DNA from: Chryseobacterium sediminis
GTDB lineage: Bacteria > Bacteroidota > Bacteroidia > Flavobacteriales > Weeksellaceae
Assembly (NCBI RefSeq): GCF_008386505.1
Contig: NZ_VUNZ01000006.1
Span: 62,001-126,000 of the forward strand
Length of the DNA: 64,000 nucleotides
Direction of reading: 5' to 3'
Part shown: in pieces, positions 35,128 through 43,241 of the stretch
How the letters are laid out: the number at the start of each line of letters is the position of its first letter
Position numbering within the stretch: the stretch's first letter is position 1
Notes under the pieces: model-generated
Told to the model about the DNA's origin: nothing
Databases searched by the model: none
Seen by the model: only the letters and a program-made list of their open reading frames with translations
Position numbers and translations under genes: made by a program

Positions 35128-36273
35128 ATGAATGCCCTGTTAAATTTTACCAGGAACAATCGGTTGAATAGTATATTGCTGTTTGCTGTTTATTTCATAA
35201 TCAATCTTTTATTTCTTACGAAATATGGAATCAGACAGTCTTTTGTTCCTCTTAATATTTTAATTATTCTTTTTTCAGGAGGTAATTTGTTATTATTTTC
35301 TTTAGGAAAATGGTCTTGGTTGAAAAAAATATGGACTGAGAAATCAGTATATCTCCTTGTAACCGCTATAGCTGTTGTTTACATTGCTATGTGCCATGTG
35401 ATGAAAGATCCTTACAAAATGAATATTGATAGATGGGCAACGTTAGAATTTTCTCTGCAGCATTGGATAAAAGGTGAATATATTTATGATACTCCAAATT
35501 TCATGGGAAATTTATCATCTTATCTTCCCGGGCAGTTGCTTTTATCAAGTGTTTTTTATTTTTTAGGGAATGTAGGCTACCTTCAGGTTTCAGCTTTTTT
35601 ATTGTTTTCGTATGTTATTTTTTTAGAATTTAAGGGCAATTTTCATAGATTTCTTGCGATATTAATGTTAGGCATTTCTTTGGCCTATATTTATGAAGTG
35701 GTTTGTAAGAGTGATTTTATCTCTTCCTTTATTGCGGTTGCAGCCTTCATTCTTTTTTGGAGCAGAAAATTTAAAGACGATTATTTTAAGAAGCCTTTTC
35801 TGTTAGGAATAGGTATAGGAATTTTATGTCTTACAAGAAGTGCAGTGATTATTCCATTGATTATTTTTTTATTAAATCCTTTTATTAAAACCAGCTGGGA
35901 AAATAAAATAAAATTTGGAATAAGTTTTTTATTGACGGCAGTAATATTATTGGCATCCGTTCTGCTGCCTGGCAAAAGTGTTGAGCATGTGCTGCAATAT
36001 AATCCTCTTAATCTTCAGGGGCAAAGCAATAAATTTGTTATGCTGTTCTTTATTATACTGTCAATCATACTTTCCTTTTATGTAAAAAAAATAGAAACGG
36101 TATTTTACTATTCAGCATATATTCTTTTTTTCGTAATGTTGAGTTTTGTAAGTGAGCAGTATGTGACCTTAGGGTTTTCTTATCAGAATAATTTCTTTTC
36201 TACAACTTATCTGGCTGCTTGTTTACCTTTCTGTATTATCGGTTATTGCTATACAAAACAAAAGGCAGAATAA
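35128..36273 (+). CDS. Polytopic membrane protein, possibly GT-C type
   Basis: The 381-residue product has about ten hydrophobic segments and few polar stretches. One loop (DPYKMNIDRWATLEFSLQHW, then YDTPNFMGNLSSYLPGQLL) contains Asp and polar residues after the third helix, as in GT-C glycosyltransferases that use lipid-linked sugars. That identity is a guess from topology. It is last in the GSCFA, DUF4269, TatD group and is followed by a terminator. Confidence 0.7.
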   Translation: MNALLNFTRNNRLNSILLFAVYFIINLLFLTKYGIRQSFVPLNILIILFSGGNLLLFSLGKWSWLKKIWTEKSVYLLVTAIAVVYIAMCHVMKDPYKMNIDRWATLEFSLQHWIKGEYIYDTPNFMGNLSSYLPGQLLLSSVFYFLGNVGYLQVSAFLLFSYVIFLEFKGNFHRFLAILMLGISLAYIYEVVCKSDFISSFIAVAAFILFWSRKFKDDYFKKPFLLGIGIGILCLTRSAVIIPLIIFLLNPFIKTSWENKIKFGISFLLTAVILLASVLLPGKSVEHVLQYNPLNLQGQSNKFVMLFFIILSIILSFYVKKIETVFYYSAYILFFVMLSFVSEQYVTLGFSYQNNFFSTTYLAACLPFCIIGYCYTKQKAE

Positions 36274-36285
36274 TAAACTATAAAT

Positions 36286-36314
36286 AAAAAAGTCCTTTTC
36301 AAAAAAGGACTTTT
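36286..36314. terminator. Bidirectional terminator
   Basis: AAAAGTCCTTTT pairs with AAAAGGACTTTT across a short A-rich loop. It separates the plus-strand membrane protein gene from the minus-strand helicase and can serve both. Confidence 0.8.
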
Positions 36315-36317
36315 ATT

Positions 36318-37622
36318 TTATTTCTTTCTGGTGAAATTCTTATTTTTAGGCTTTTTAAATCCTACAGATGCTCCAGCAGAAGGCTTTTTACGGTTGTTAT
36401 TTGACCTTGAATTATTACTGTTACCTGTTTTAGGTTTCTCACCACCTGCATGAACAGGTTTGTTGTTAGAATCCCTTTTTTGAGCAACCAGATCATCAGT
36501 ATGGAACGGATGGTCTTTGATCACAGGAATCTTCTTCCCAATCAGTTTTTCAGTATTCTTTAAATTCAAAAGATCAAGTCCATCTACAAAAGAAATGGAT
36601 GTTCCTTCAGCTCCGGCTCTTCCGGTTCTTCCGATTCTGTGTACATACGTTTCAGAAACATCGGAAAGCTCAAAATTGATAACGAATTTCAATTCATCAA
36701 TATCAATTCCTCTCGCTGCAATATCAGTGGCTACAAGAACTCTTGTTTTTCCGGATTTAAAATTATTCAAAGCATTTTGTCTCGCATTCTGAGACTTGTT
36801 ACCATGAATTGCTTCAGCAGAAATATTGTCTTTCTGAAGTTTTCTGGCAATCTTATCTGCTCCGTGCTTCGTTCTTGCAAATACCAGTACAGAATCTGAA
36901 ATATCGTTTTGCAGAATGTGAGAAAGCAAATTCAGTTTGTTATCTTTTTCTACAAAATATACAGATTGTTTAATGGTGTCTGCTGTAGAAGAAACCGGAG
37001 TTACCTCTACTTTTACCGGATTATTCAGGATAGAATTAGCCAGTTTTTGGATTTCAGCAGGCATTGTTGCAGAAAAGAATAAAGTCTGTCTTCTCTGAGG
37101 CAAAAGTTTGATGATTCTTTTTACATCATGTACAAATCCCATATCCAGCATTCTGTCTGCTTCATCAAGAACAAAGATCTCAAGATTTTTCAAACTGATG
37201 ATGCCCTGAGCTATAAAGTCAAGAAGTCTTCCCGGTGTTGCTACCAGAATATCAACTCCTTTTCTTAAAGCAGCTTCCTGATTTCCTTGTTTTACCCCTC
37301 CAAAAATAACAAGTTGTTTTAATGGAAGATATTTACCGTAAGCATTAATATTTTCCTCAATCTGAATAGCCAGTTCTCTGGTTGGAGTAAGGATTAACGC
37401 TTTTATATGTTTATTGGGAATTTTATTTTTGGATAAATTCTGTAGAATAGGAATAGAAAAAGCAGCTGTTTTACCAGTTCCTGTCTGTGCGCAGCCTAAA
37501 AAGTCTCTGCCGTCTAATATATCAGGAATCGATCTCTCTTGGATAGGAGTAGGAGTCGTGTATCCCTGCTCCTGAATTGCTTTTGCAATAGGTTCTATTA
37601 AGTTTAAGTCTGTAAAATTCAA
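36318..37622 (-). CDS. rhlE: DEAD-box RNA helicase, RhlE type
   Basis: The 434-residue product has the RhlE-like start NFTDLNLIEPIAKAI, then AQTGTGKTAA, PTRELAIQIEE, the DEAD box in VLDEADRMLDMGF, SATMPAEI and HRIGRTGRAG. A low-complexity basic tail (about 385-434, rich in Lys, Asn and Ser) replaces the RNA-binding domain of the other helicase in this window. It should help ribosome assembly or RNA turnover. It is a single gene with its own promoter. Confidence 0.92.
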   Translation of the reverse strand: MNFTDLNLIEPIAKAIQEQGYTTPTPIQERSIPDILDGRDFLGCAQTGTGKTAAFSIPILQNLSKNKIPNKHIKALILTPTRELAIQIEENINAYGKYLPLKQLVIFGGVKQGNQEAALRKGVDILVATPGRLLDFIAQGIISLKNLEIFVLDEADRMLDMGFVHDVKRIIKLLPQRRQTLFFSATMPAEIQKLANSILNNPVKVEVTPVSSTADTIKQSVYFVEKDNKLNLLSHILQNDISDSVLVFARTKHGADKIARKLQKDNISAEAIHGNKSQNARQNALNNFKSGKTRVLVATDIAARGIDIDELKFVINFELSDVSETYVHRIGRTGRAGAEGTSISFVDGLDLLNLKNTEKLIGKKIPVIKDHPFHTDDLVAQKRDSNNKPVHAGGEKPKTGNSNNSRSNNNRKKPSAGASVGFKKPKNKNFTRKK

Positions 37623-37679
37623 ATGAATTATTTTAAAATTTAAATAAAAATTCCTTCAGTCTGAAAGAATTACATTCTG

Positions 37680-37687
37680 CAAAGGTA
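37680..37687 (-). promoter_or_regulatory. -7 promoter box of the RhlE-type helicase
   Basis: On the minus strand the sequence is TACCTTTG, 57 bases before the ATG. It implies a leader of about 50 bases. Confidence 0.5.
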
Positions 37688-37811
37688 GTCTAAAAAAAAT
37701 TAAGATTTTTATATTGCTCTTTTGTGTCCTTTCGGAGATATTTTAAGTCAGAGAAATATAAATGGCCACCCAATACGAGCAGCCATTTTTATGGATATGA
37801 AAATCTGAAGC

Positions 37812-38450
37812 TTATTTAAATTTATATCCTACACCAGCCTGCAGAAATCCAATTTTAACAGGAACTGCATTGTTTTTATTCATTTCTATAAAATTGAAAT
37901 TGTATCTGGCGTCAACAAAAAACTTTTCATTAATCTTATATTCTGCGCCCAGGAAAGGAAATAAATTCAAGGTTTTTAAAGATTCGTAATTGTGGGTTTC
38001 TGCATCAGCAAAAAGATTATCCATTTTTACTTTGGATGATATATTAACCCCTAAATTGATTCCCGCAGATGCAGAAAGCTCCGGAATAATATAGTATTTG
38101 ACTGAAATAGGAACCTGTATCTGATTGAATTTGTACTCAAAGTTCATATTACCCGTGTTTACCACTTCATTGCCTACCAATTCATACCAGGGATAAGAAT
38201 CTTTACCACCCAATTGAGTATAGAGTAATTCAGCCTGCAAACCAAATTTAGAAGATAAAGGTTGTTCTGCTACGATGCCTGCATAAAAATAGGATTTTGA
38301 ATCCAGCCCGGTTCCAAAAAAATTCATATTAGATAAGGAATATCCTCCTTTTACACCAAAGCTCATAGATGCCTGGTCTTTTGTGTTTTCTTGTGCATTC
38401 AATAGTGCTGAAAAAGCAAATAATGCAAGAAAAAAAATGTTCTTCTTCAT
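37812..38450 (-). CDS. Outer membrane beta-barrel protein (porin family)
   Basis: The 212-residue product has a signal peptide (cleavage after LLNAQ) and alternating beta-strand patterns (MSFGVKGGYSLSNMNFFG to FLQAGVGYKFK). It ends in the C-terminal aromatic/basic residues typical of outer membrane barrels. It resembles the PF13568 family and is probably an eight-stranded barrel. No ligand can be inferred. Confidence 0.85.
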   Translation of the reverse strand: MKKNIFFLALFAFSALLNAQENTKDQASMSFGVKGGYSLSNMNFFGTGLDSKSYFYAGIVAEQPLSSKFGLQAELLYTQLGGKDSYPWYELVGNEVVNTGNMNFEYKFNQIQVPISVKYYIIPELSASAGINLGVNISSKVKMDNLFADAETHNYESLKTLNLFPFLGAEYKINEKFFVDARYNFNFIEMNKNNAVPVKIGFLQAGVGYKFK

Positions 38451-38478
38451 GTTTATTTTAAATGGTTACTAATTTTAC

Positions 38479-38510
38479 AAAAAAAATAATTCCTCCAAAT
38501 GAAGGAATTA
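38479..38510 (-). terminator. Terminator of the DUF6438 lipoprotein gene
   Basis: TAATTCCT (38487-38494) pairs with AGGAATTA (38503-38510), and on the minus strand the stem is followed by an eight-base T-rich run. Confidence 0.7.
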
Positions 38511-38546
38511 CTGTGGCAAAGATAATTTAAATATTGTTTAGTGAAA

Positions 38547-39035
38547 CTATTTCACTTTATTCCATTGTTGGTTCTTTCTTAAGTTTTCAAAAAACGTATA
38601 GACTTCCGAAAGCTTTTCACTTCCACGTTTTCCATAATCTTCCACATTTTTTGAAGTTCCGTCAGCGAATTTGATTCTTAAATAAGAGGTTGGAAGATCA
38701 GTAATATTGTGTTCACCATATTTGTCGTTTAAGCTTTTTACATTGAGTCCATCCAGCAAGCTGATTAGTTTGTTGTAATCCTCTTCCTTGATTGTTCCTT
38801 TAAAAGTTCCTTCACGAGGCTTGGAAAATTCATCTTTTGAAGGCTTATCATTAAAATTAAAATGTTCCGCTTCAAAAACTGCTGTTCTGTCCGGACTGAT
38901 TGTCATTTTAAAAACAGGGCAGAACCCGAAACAGGGAGTAGCCTCATATTCAATAGTAGAATATTTTGAATTTACTTTCTGAGAAGTACAGGAAAATAAA
39001 AATACAAATGCACAAAGACCTAGTAAATATTTCAT
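38547..39035 (-). CDS. DUF6438 domain lipoprotein
   Basis: The 162-residue product has a lipoprotein signal (LFSCTS, Cys16) and the DUF6438 pattern YEATPCFGFCPVFKMTI, with paired cysteines, followed by a beta-rich domain. It is anchored in the periplasm or outer membrane. No function is known. Confidence 0.88.
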   Translation of the reverse strand: MKYLLGLCAFVFLFSCTSQKVNSKYSTIEYEATPCFGFCPVFKMTISPDRTAVFEAEHFNFNDKPSKDEFSKPREGTFKGTIKEEDYNKLISLLDGLNVKSLNDKYGEHNITDLPTSYLRIKFADGTSKNVEDYGKRGSEKLSEVYTFFENLRKNQQWNKVK

Positions 39036-39103
39036 AGTTTAAAATTTCAGATGATCTTTCAATAATTATTCCAATCTAAAAAATGGAAGATGTATCAAAG
39101 GGT

Positions 39104-39138
39104 AAAAATAAAGAGAAGCAATATAGCTTCTCTTTATT
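39104..39138 (-). terminator. Terminator of the adk-obg operon
   Basis: AATAAAGAGAAGC (39107-39119) and GCTTCTCTTTATT (39126-39138) form a perfect 13-bp stem, followed by TTTTT on the minus strand. Confidence 0.85.
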
Positions 39139-39185
39139 ATTTTCAAAACCCGAATTTACTCCGGAGTTTATATTTCAGATTTATT

Positions 39186-40169
39186 CTATCCGTGCAGTTG
39201 TTTCCAAATGGCATCTTTCAGTTCCATAAGGCCTTCTCCGGTAACTCCTGAGAAGAACAAAGGCTGCTTGTTTTCAGGAAATTCTGCTGCAATTTCTTTT
39301 TTCAGCTCATCATCCAAAAGGTCAGATTTTGAAACAGAAATAATAAAATCCTTATCCAAAAGCTCAGGATTATATTCCTTAAGCTCATTTTCCAGAATCT
39401 TAAACTCCTGATAGTGATCTTCAGAATCAGAAGGAATTAAAAATAACAGAATAGAGTTTCTTTCAATATGTCTCAGAAATCTGTGTCCTAATCCTTTTCC
39501 TTCCGCTGCTCCTTCAATAATTCCTGGAATATCAGCCATTACAAAAGATTTGTAATTTCTGTAGTCTACAATTCCAAGGTTAGGAGTAAGGGTTGTAAAG
39601 GCGTAATTGGCAATTTTTGGTTTTGCTGCAGAAACAGATGCTAAAAGTGTAGATTTTCCAGCGTTTGGAAATCCAACAAGTCCTACATCAGCCAAAATTT
39701 TAAGCTCAAAGACAACATAACCTTCTTCACCATCCATTCCGGGTTGAGCATATCTTGGAGTCTGATTGGTAGAAGATTTGAAATGTTCGTTTCCTTTTCC
39801 ACCTTTTCCTCCTTGCATCAAAATGATTTCCTGCTTGTCATCAAGGATTTCTCCGATAATTTCACCTTCTTCATTTTTAGCGATAGTCCCAATGGGAACA
39901 TCGATATAAATATCAGAACCGTCAGCTCCGGTTAGCTGGTTTTTCGCTCCGTTTTCACCTCGTTCTGCTTTTATGTGACGGGTGTATCGAAGTGGAAGTA
40001 AAGTCCATTCATTAGCATTTCCTCTCATGATGACATGCCCGCCACGACCTCCGTCGCCACCGTCAGGACCACCTTTAGGAATATACTTTTCACGGCGAAG
40101 GTGGGCAGAACCAGCACCTCCGTGTCCGCTTTTACAATGGATTTTTACGTAATCTACAAAGTTAGACAT
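39186..40169 (-). CDS. obg: GTPase Obg/CgtA
   Basis: The 327-residue product has the glycine-rich Obg fold (1-158, with KGGPDGGDGGRGG) and a G domain with P-loop GFPNAGKST (166-174), the switch DIPGIIEGAAEGKGLG and SKSDLLDD for guanine. There is no C-terminal extension beyond the GTPase, as usual in Bacteroidetes. It is an essential ribosome-associated GTPase acting in 50S assembly and stress response. It follows adk after 63 bases on the same strand. Confidence 0.96.
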   Translation of the reverse strand: MSNFVDYVKIHCKSGHGGAGSAHLRREKYIPKGGPDGGDGGRGGHVIMRGNANEWTLLPLRYTRHIKAERGENGAKNQLTGADGSDIYIDVPIGTIAKNEEGEIIGEILDDKQEIILMQGGKGGKGNEHFKSSTNQTPRYAQPGMDGEEGYVVFELKILADVGLVGFPNAGKSTLLASVSAAKPKIANYAFTTLTPNLGIVDYRNYKSFVMADIPGIIEGAAEGKGLGHRFLRHIERNSILLFLIPSDSEDHYQEFKILENELKEYNPELLDKDFIISVSKSDLLDDELKKEIAAEFPENKQPLFFSGVTGEGLMELKDAIWKQLHG

Positions 40170-40175
40170 ATAGTT

Positions 40176-40232
40176 TGTGTTGCGAGTTGCAGGCTACGGG
40201 ACGAAATTTTCTATCCCGCACCCGTATCCCGA
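40176..40232. repeat. Degenerate GC-rich spacer repeat
   Basis: The spacer between adk and obg contains GTTGCGAGTTGCAG and GCTACGGGACG followed by the inverted-type CCCGCACCCGTATCCCG. A similar C/G-rich block (CCCCGAATCCCGAAACTTCG) sits at about 23108-23128, downstream of DUF2461. They look like worn copies of one intergenic element. Confidence 0.4.
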
Positions 40233-40811
40233 TTATTTAATTTTCTCTACTTCAGCGAAAAGTTTTTGGGAAATTTCATCAATTTCTCCAACACCGTTTA
40301 CTTCTACATATTTACCCTGCTGCTTATAAAGCTCGGCAACTTCTGCTGTTTTAGTATAATATTCTTTAATTCTGTTTTCGATGATCTCTACATTGCTGTC
40401 GTCTGATCTTCCGCTGGTTTCACCTCTTTTCAGAAGTCTTTCAACCAAAATTTTGTCTTCTACTACCAATGAAAGACAGATGTCAATATCGTCATTCAGT
40501 ACTTCTTTAACGATGGTTTCCAAAGCTTCTGTCTGAGCAGTTGTTCTTGGATATCCGTCAAAAATAAAACCGTTGGTATCTGTAGGTTTTTTGATCTCAT
40601 CGATCAGCATATCTGTTGTTACCTGATCCGGAACCAATTCTCCTTTATCAATATAAGATTTAGCCAACTTCCCAAGTTCAGTATCATTTTTCATGTTGTA
40701 TCTGAAAAGGTCACCTGTTGAAATTTGCTTTAAATTAAATTTTTCGATCAGATTTTGTGCTTGTGTTCCTTTTCCGCTTCCTGGAGGTCCAAACAGAACA
40801 ATATTTATCAT
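40233..40811 (-). CDS. adk: Adenylate kinase
   Basis: The 192-residue product has the P-loop GPPGSGKGTQ (8-17), the NMP-binding FSTGDLFR-like segment KQISTGDLFRYN, and the FIFDGYPRTTAQ motif. The lid is of the short type without a zinc site. It interconverts ATP, ADP and AMP in the cytoplasm. It is first in the operon with obg. Confidence 0.96.
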   Translation of the reverse strand: MINIVLFGPPGSGKGTQAQNLIEKFNLKQISTGDLFRYNMKNDTELGKLAKSYIDKGELVPDQVTTDMLIDEIKKPTDTNGFIFDGYPRTTAQTEALETIVKEVLNDDIDICLSLVVEDKILVERLLKRGETSGRSDDSNVEIIENRIKEYYTKTAEVAELYKQQGKYVEVNGVGEIDEISQKLFAEVEKIK

Positions 40812-40850
40812 TTTTAGTTTAAGTTTTTAAAAGATTTTTTTTTAAAGGTA

Positions 40851-40878
40851 CAAAAGTAAAAAAAATATGCCATTTCAA
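40851..40878 (-). promoter_or_regulatory. Promoter of the adk-obg operon
   Basis: On the minus strand TTG (40876-40878) and TACTTTTG (40851-40858) are 17 bases apart, ahead of the adk ATG. Confidence 0.55.
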
Positions 40879-40956
40879 TAAAATTAAAATTTTTATTTGC
40901 TTTTATTTAAAGTGTTATTTATGTTTGTAAATATCTAATAAAACTTAATTATATTT

Positions 40957-42186
40957 ATGAAAAAATCATTTTTTTCTGTATTTATGCTAACAGGATTGTT
41001 TGTAATACAAATTAACGCTCAGGCCAGTTTAAATTTTGATGGGAATGACGATCTGGTATCTGTGGTTAATTCTCCGGTGAGTGGCAGTACTTCAAGAACT
41101 GTGGAAGCGTGGATCAAGACAATAAAAAATTCGGACCCTACAGGGTTAGGTCAAAGTGTAATTGTGGATTGGGGAACAGCTAGTACAGGAGGCCGCTTTA
41201 CCTTAAATACTTTTACAGGTAATACTCTTCGTTTAGAAGTGCAGGGTAGCGGAATCAATGGAACAACAGCTCTTAATGACGGAAACTGGCATCACGTAGC
41301 AGTTACTTATCAAAACGGAGCCAATCCCAATACTAAATTGTATGTTGACGGGAATCTAGACGGATCAGGAAATTTAACTACTTCTGTTAATACGGCAACG
41401 GGTGGCACATTTAGAATTGGAGAGAGGGTAGATAATGTAAATTTATTCCGTGGATCAATAGACGATGTAAGAGTATGGAATGTAGTGAAGTCACAAGCTC
41501 AAATACAACAGGATATGAGTAAAGAATTCTGTGCAGTTCAGCCGGGACTTGTCGCTTATTATAAATTTAATGAAGGAATACCTGCGGGAAACAATACCTC
41601 TAAGACTACCATTTATGATTATTCGGGGAATAATAAGAATGCAACAGCTACCGGATTTGCTTTAAACGGCTCTGTCTCTAATTTTGATACTCCCAAAACA
41701 TTGACATTAACAACGATTGACGGTACGGTTTCTCAAAATAATAATTTAATAACTGCTAATCAGACAGGAGCAACATATCAATGGTATAATTGTAGTGGTA
41801 ATTCACCGATCTCAGGTGCTAATTCCCAATCTTATACGGCTACTGCAGCAGGAAATTATGCTGTAATGGTAAGTTTAAACGGATGTATGGTAATGTCTAC
41901 TTGTGTTGCGGTAAATAATTTGGCAACGACAGAGGTTCAATCAAAAAATAAATTTAATATATATCCTAATCCTTCTTCTGGTGATTTTTATTTTATGCTT
42001 AATAATGCAAAGGCGGGTAAAATTTCAATATATGATGCTACAGGAAAATTCATCAAAAATGAGATATTCAAAACTGATCAGGAAGGGAATGGGAAAATAA
42101 GAATTAATGAACCAAAAGGAATTTATTTTGTGAGTGTTGAGGATGAAAAAGGAAATAAAGAGATCATAAAACTGATCAAAGATTAA
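40957..42186 (+). CDS. LamG domain surface protein with T9SS type A sorting domain
   Basis: The 409-residue product has a signal peptide (cleavage after INAQ, residue 22), a LamG/concanavalin A-like jelly roll (LNFDGNDDLVSV to RGSIDDVRVWNV), and a short Ig-like region (GATYQWYNCSGN). It ends in a type A sorting domain (IYPNPSSGDF, ISIYDATGKFI, GIYFVSVEDEKG). It is exported by Sec and T9SS and is likely to bind carbohydrate or act as an adhesin. It lies alone between the adk promoter and a terminator. Confidence 0.88.
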   Translation: MKKSFFSVFMLTGLFVIQINAQASLNFDGNDDLVSVVNSPVSGSTSRTVEAWIKTIKNSDPTGLGQSVIVDWGTASTGGRFTLNTFTGNTLRLEVQGSGINGTTALNDGNWHHVAVTYQNGANPNTKLYVDGNLDGSGNLTTSVNTATGGTFRIGERVDNVNLFRGSIDDVRVWNVVKSQAQIQQDMSKEFCAVQPGLVAYYKFNEGIPAGNNTSKTTIYDYSGNNKNATATGFALNGSVSNFDTPKTLTLTTIDGTVSQNNNLITANQTGATYQWYNCSGNSPISGANSQSYTATAAGNYAVMVSLNGCMVMSTCVAVNNLATTEVQSKNKFNIYPNPSSGDFYFMLNNAKAGKISIYDATGKFIKNEIFKTDQEGNGKIRINEPKGIYFVSVEDEKGNKEIIKLIKD

Positions 42187-42192
42187 ACAAAT

Positions 42193-42220
42193 AAGGCTGG
42201 TTCAAAATGAACCAGCCTTT
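42193..42220. terminator. Bidirectional terminator after the LamG gene
   Basis: AAGGCTGGTTCA (42193-42204) and TGAACCAGCCTT (42208-42219) form a perfect 12-bp stem. It is convergent with hpt. Confidence 0.85.
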
Positions 42221-42235
42221 ATTTTGATTAAGTTT

Positions 42236-42285
42236 TAAAAGCTAAAAGCTAAAAGCCAATAGCCAATAGCAGTAGCTAATGACAA
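42236..42285. repeat. Short tandem-like spacer repeat (AAAAGCT / CCAATAG)
   Basis: Three AAAGCTA-type units are followed by two AGCCAATA units. It is a degenerate 7-8 base repeat, reminiscent of the perfect heptamer array at 25179. Confidence 0.5.
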
Positions 42286-42288
42286 TAA

Positions 42289-42843
42289 TTAATGGTTAAT
42301 TTGTCCGTCTTCCAATTGATATAAATTAGGTAGATTTCTTCCCAATTCATCATAATCAAGTCCGTATCCAAGTACAAATTTGTTTGGAATTTCCCTTCCA
42401 ATATAATCAAGCTTGAAATCTTTCTTGTAAATCTCAGGTTTTAGTAAGAAACTAGCCAGTTTTACAGATTTAGGACGTTGTGTTTCCTTAAAATATTTGA
42501 AAAGACTTTCAACTGTGTTTCCTGTATCTACGATATCTTCTACAAGAATGATATGACGGTCTCTTACATCTTTGGTAAGTTCCATTTTCTGATAAACAAT
42601 CCCTGTAGATTCAGTTCCTACATAAGAACTCATTTGAATGAAGGCAATTTCACATTCCCCCGGGTAATATTTTAAAAGATCTGAGAAGAACATCACCACC
42701 CCATTTAAAACACCAATGAATACAGGTACTTCATCTTTGTAATCTTCATAAATTCTTAACGCTGTCTCTTTTACAATTTCCTGAATTTCGGCATCCTTTA
42801 AATAAGGAACGAAAGTTTTGTCGTGAACTTTAATGCTTTCCAT
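42289..42843 (-). CDS. hpt: Hypoxanthine phosphoribosyltransferase
   Basis: Starting at 42843 gives 184 residues (MESIKVHDKTF). An upstream open frame to 42936 crosses a promoter box at 42862-42869 and is rejected. The PRPP-binding motif is VEDIVDTGNT, preceded by GVLNGVVMFFSDLL. It makes IMP or GMP from hypoxanthine or guanine and PRPP for purine salvage. It is a single-gene unit. Confidence 0.93.
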   Translation of the reverse strand: MESIKVHDKTFVPYLKDAEIQEIVKETALRIYEDYKDEVPVFIGVLNGVVMFFSDLLKYYPGECEIAFIQMSSYVGTESTGIVYQKMELTKDVRDRHIILVEDIVDTGNTVESLFKYFKETQRPKSVKLASFLLKPEIYKKDFKLDYIGREIPNKFVLGYGLDYDELGRNLPNLYQLEDGQINH

Positions 42844-42861
42844 AAAATTTTTAGTAGGTGG

Positions 42862-42869
42862 CAAAGTTA
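42862..42869 (-). promoter_or_regulatory. -7 promoter box of hpt
   Basis: On the minus strand the sequence is TAACTTTG, 18 bases before the ATG at 42843. It decides the start codon. Confidence 0.6.
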
Positions 42870-43125
42870 CGGATTTTTGATTAAAATACTTTCCTGTTTT
42901 TATGAGTTTGAAAGTTTGATGGTTTCGGGATGACAAAGTAGGAGATTATGATGAGACCTGTTTAAATCAGAATAAGTATAAGTTATTGAACCACATAGAA
43001 AGGTATAGCCTTAGAAAAATGAATTTTTTGAAAGAGAATAAATGTCCGGTGTTTAAATATGGAAGAAAAAAGAGATGATAAATATCCTGATAATTTATGG
43101 AAAAATGCATATTGCAGAAAATGAG

Positions 43126-43133
43126 TATCTTTG
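43126..43133 (+). promoter_or_regulatory. -7 promoter box of the ABC-F gene
   Basis: TATCTTTG overlaps the first in-frame ATG (43131), so translation must start further downstream. Confidence 0.5.
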
Positions 43134-43241
43134 TTCTTTCAAAAACCCAAAATACGGACATGTAGGATATCATTTCTTTCAGATTCAATAAAAACAGTAA
43201 CTAAGATGTTACTGGTGTTCAACCATTTTAAGAAAGAAATC

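Noticed and set aside
42844..42936. Extended start for hpt at 42936
   Set aside because: The extension covers a TAACTTTG promoter box at 42862-42869 and is not part of the known protein family.
43131..43241. Extended start for the ABC-F protein at 43131
   Set aside because: The first ATG overlaps the -7 box, and the extra 37 residues do not resemble the ABC-F N-terminus.
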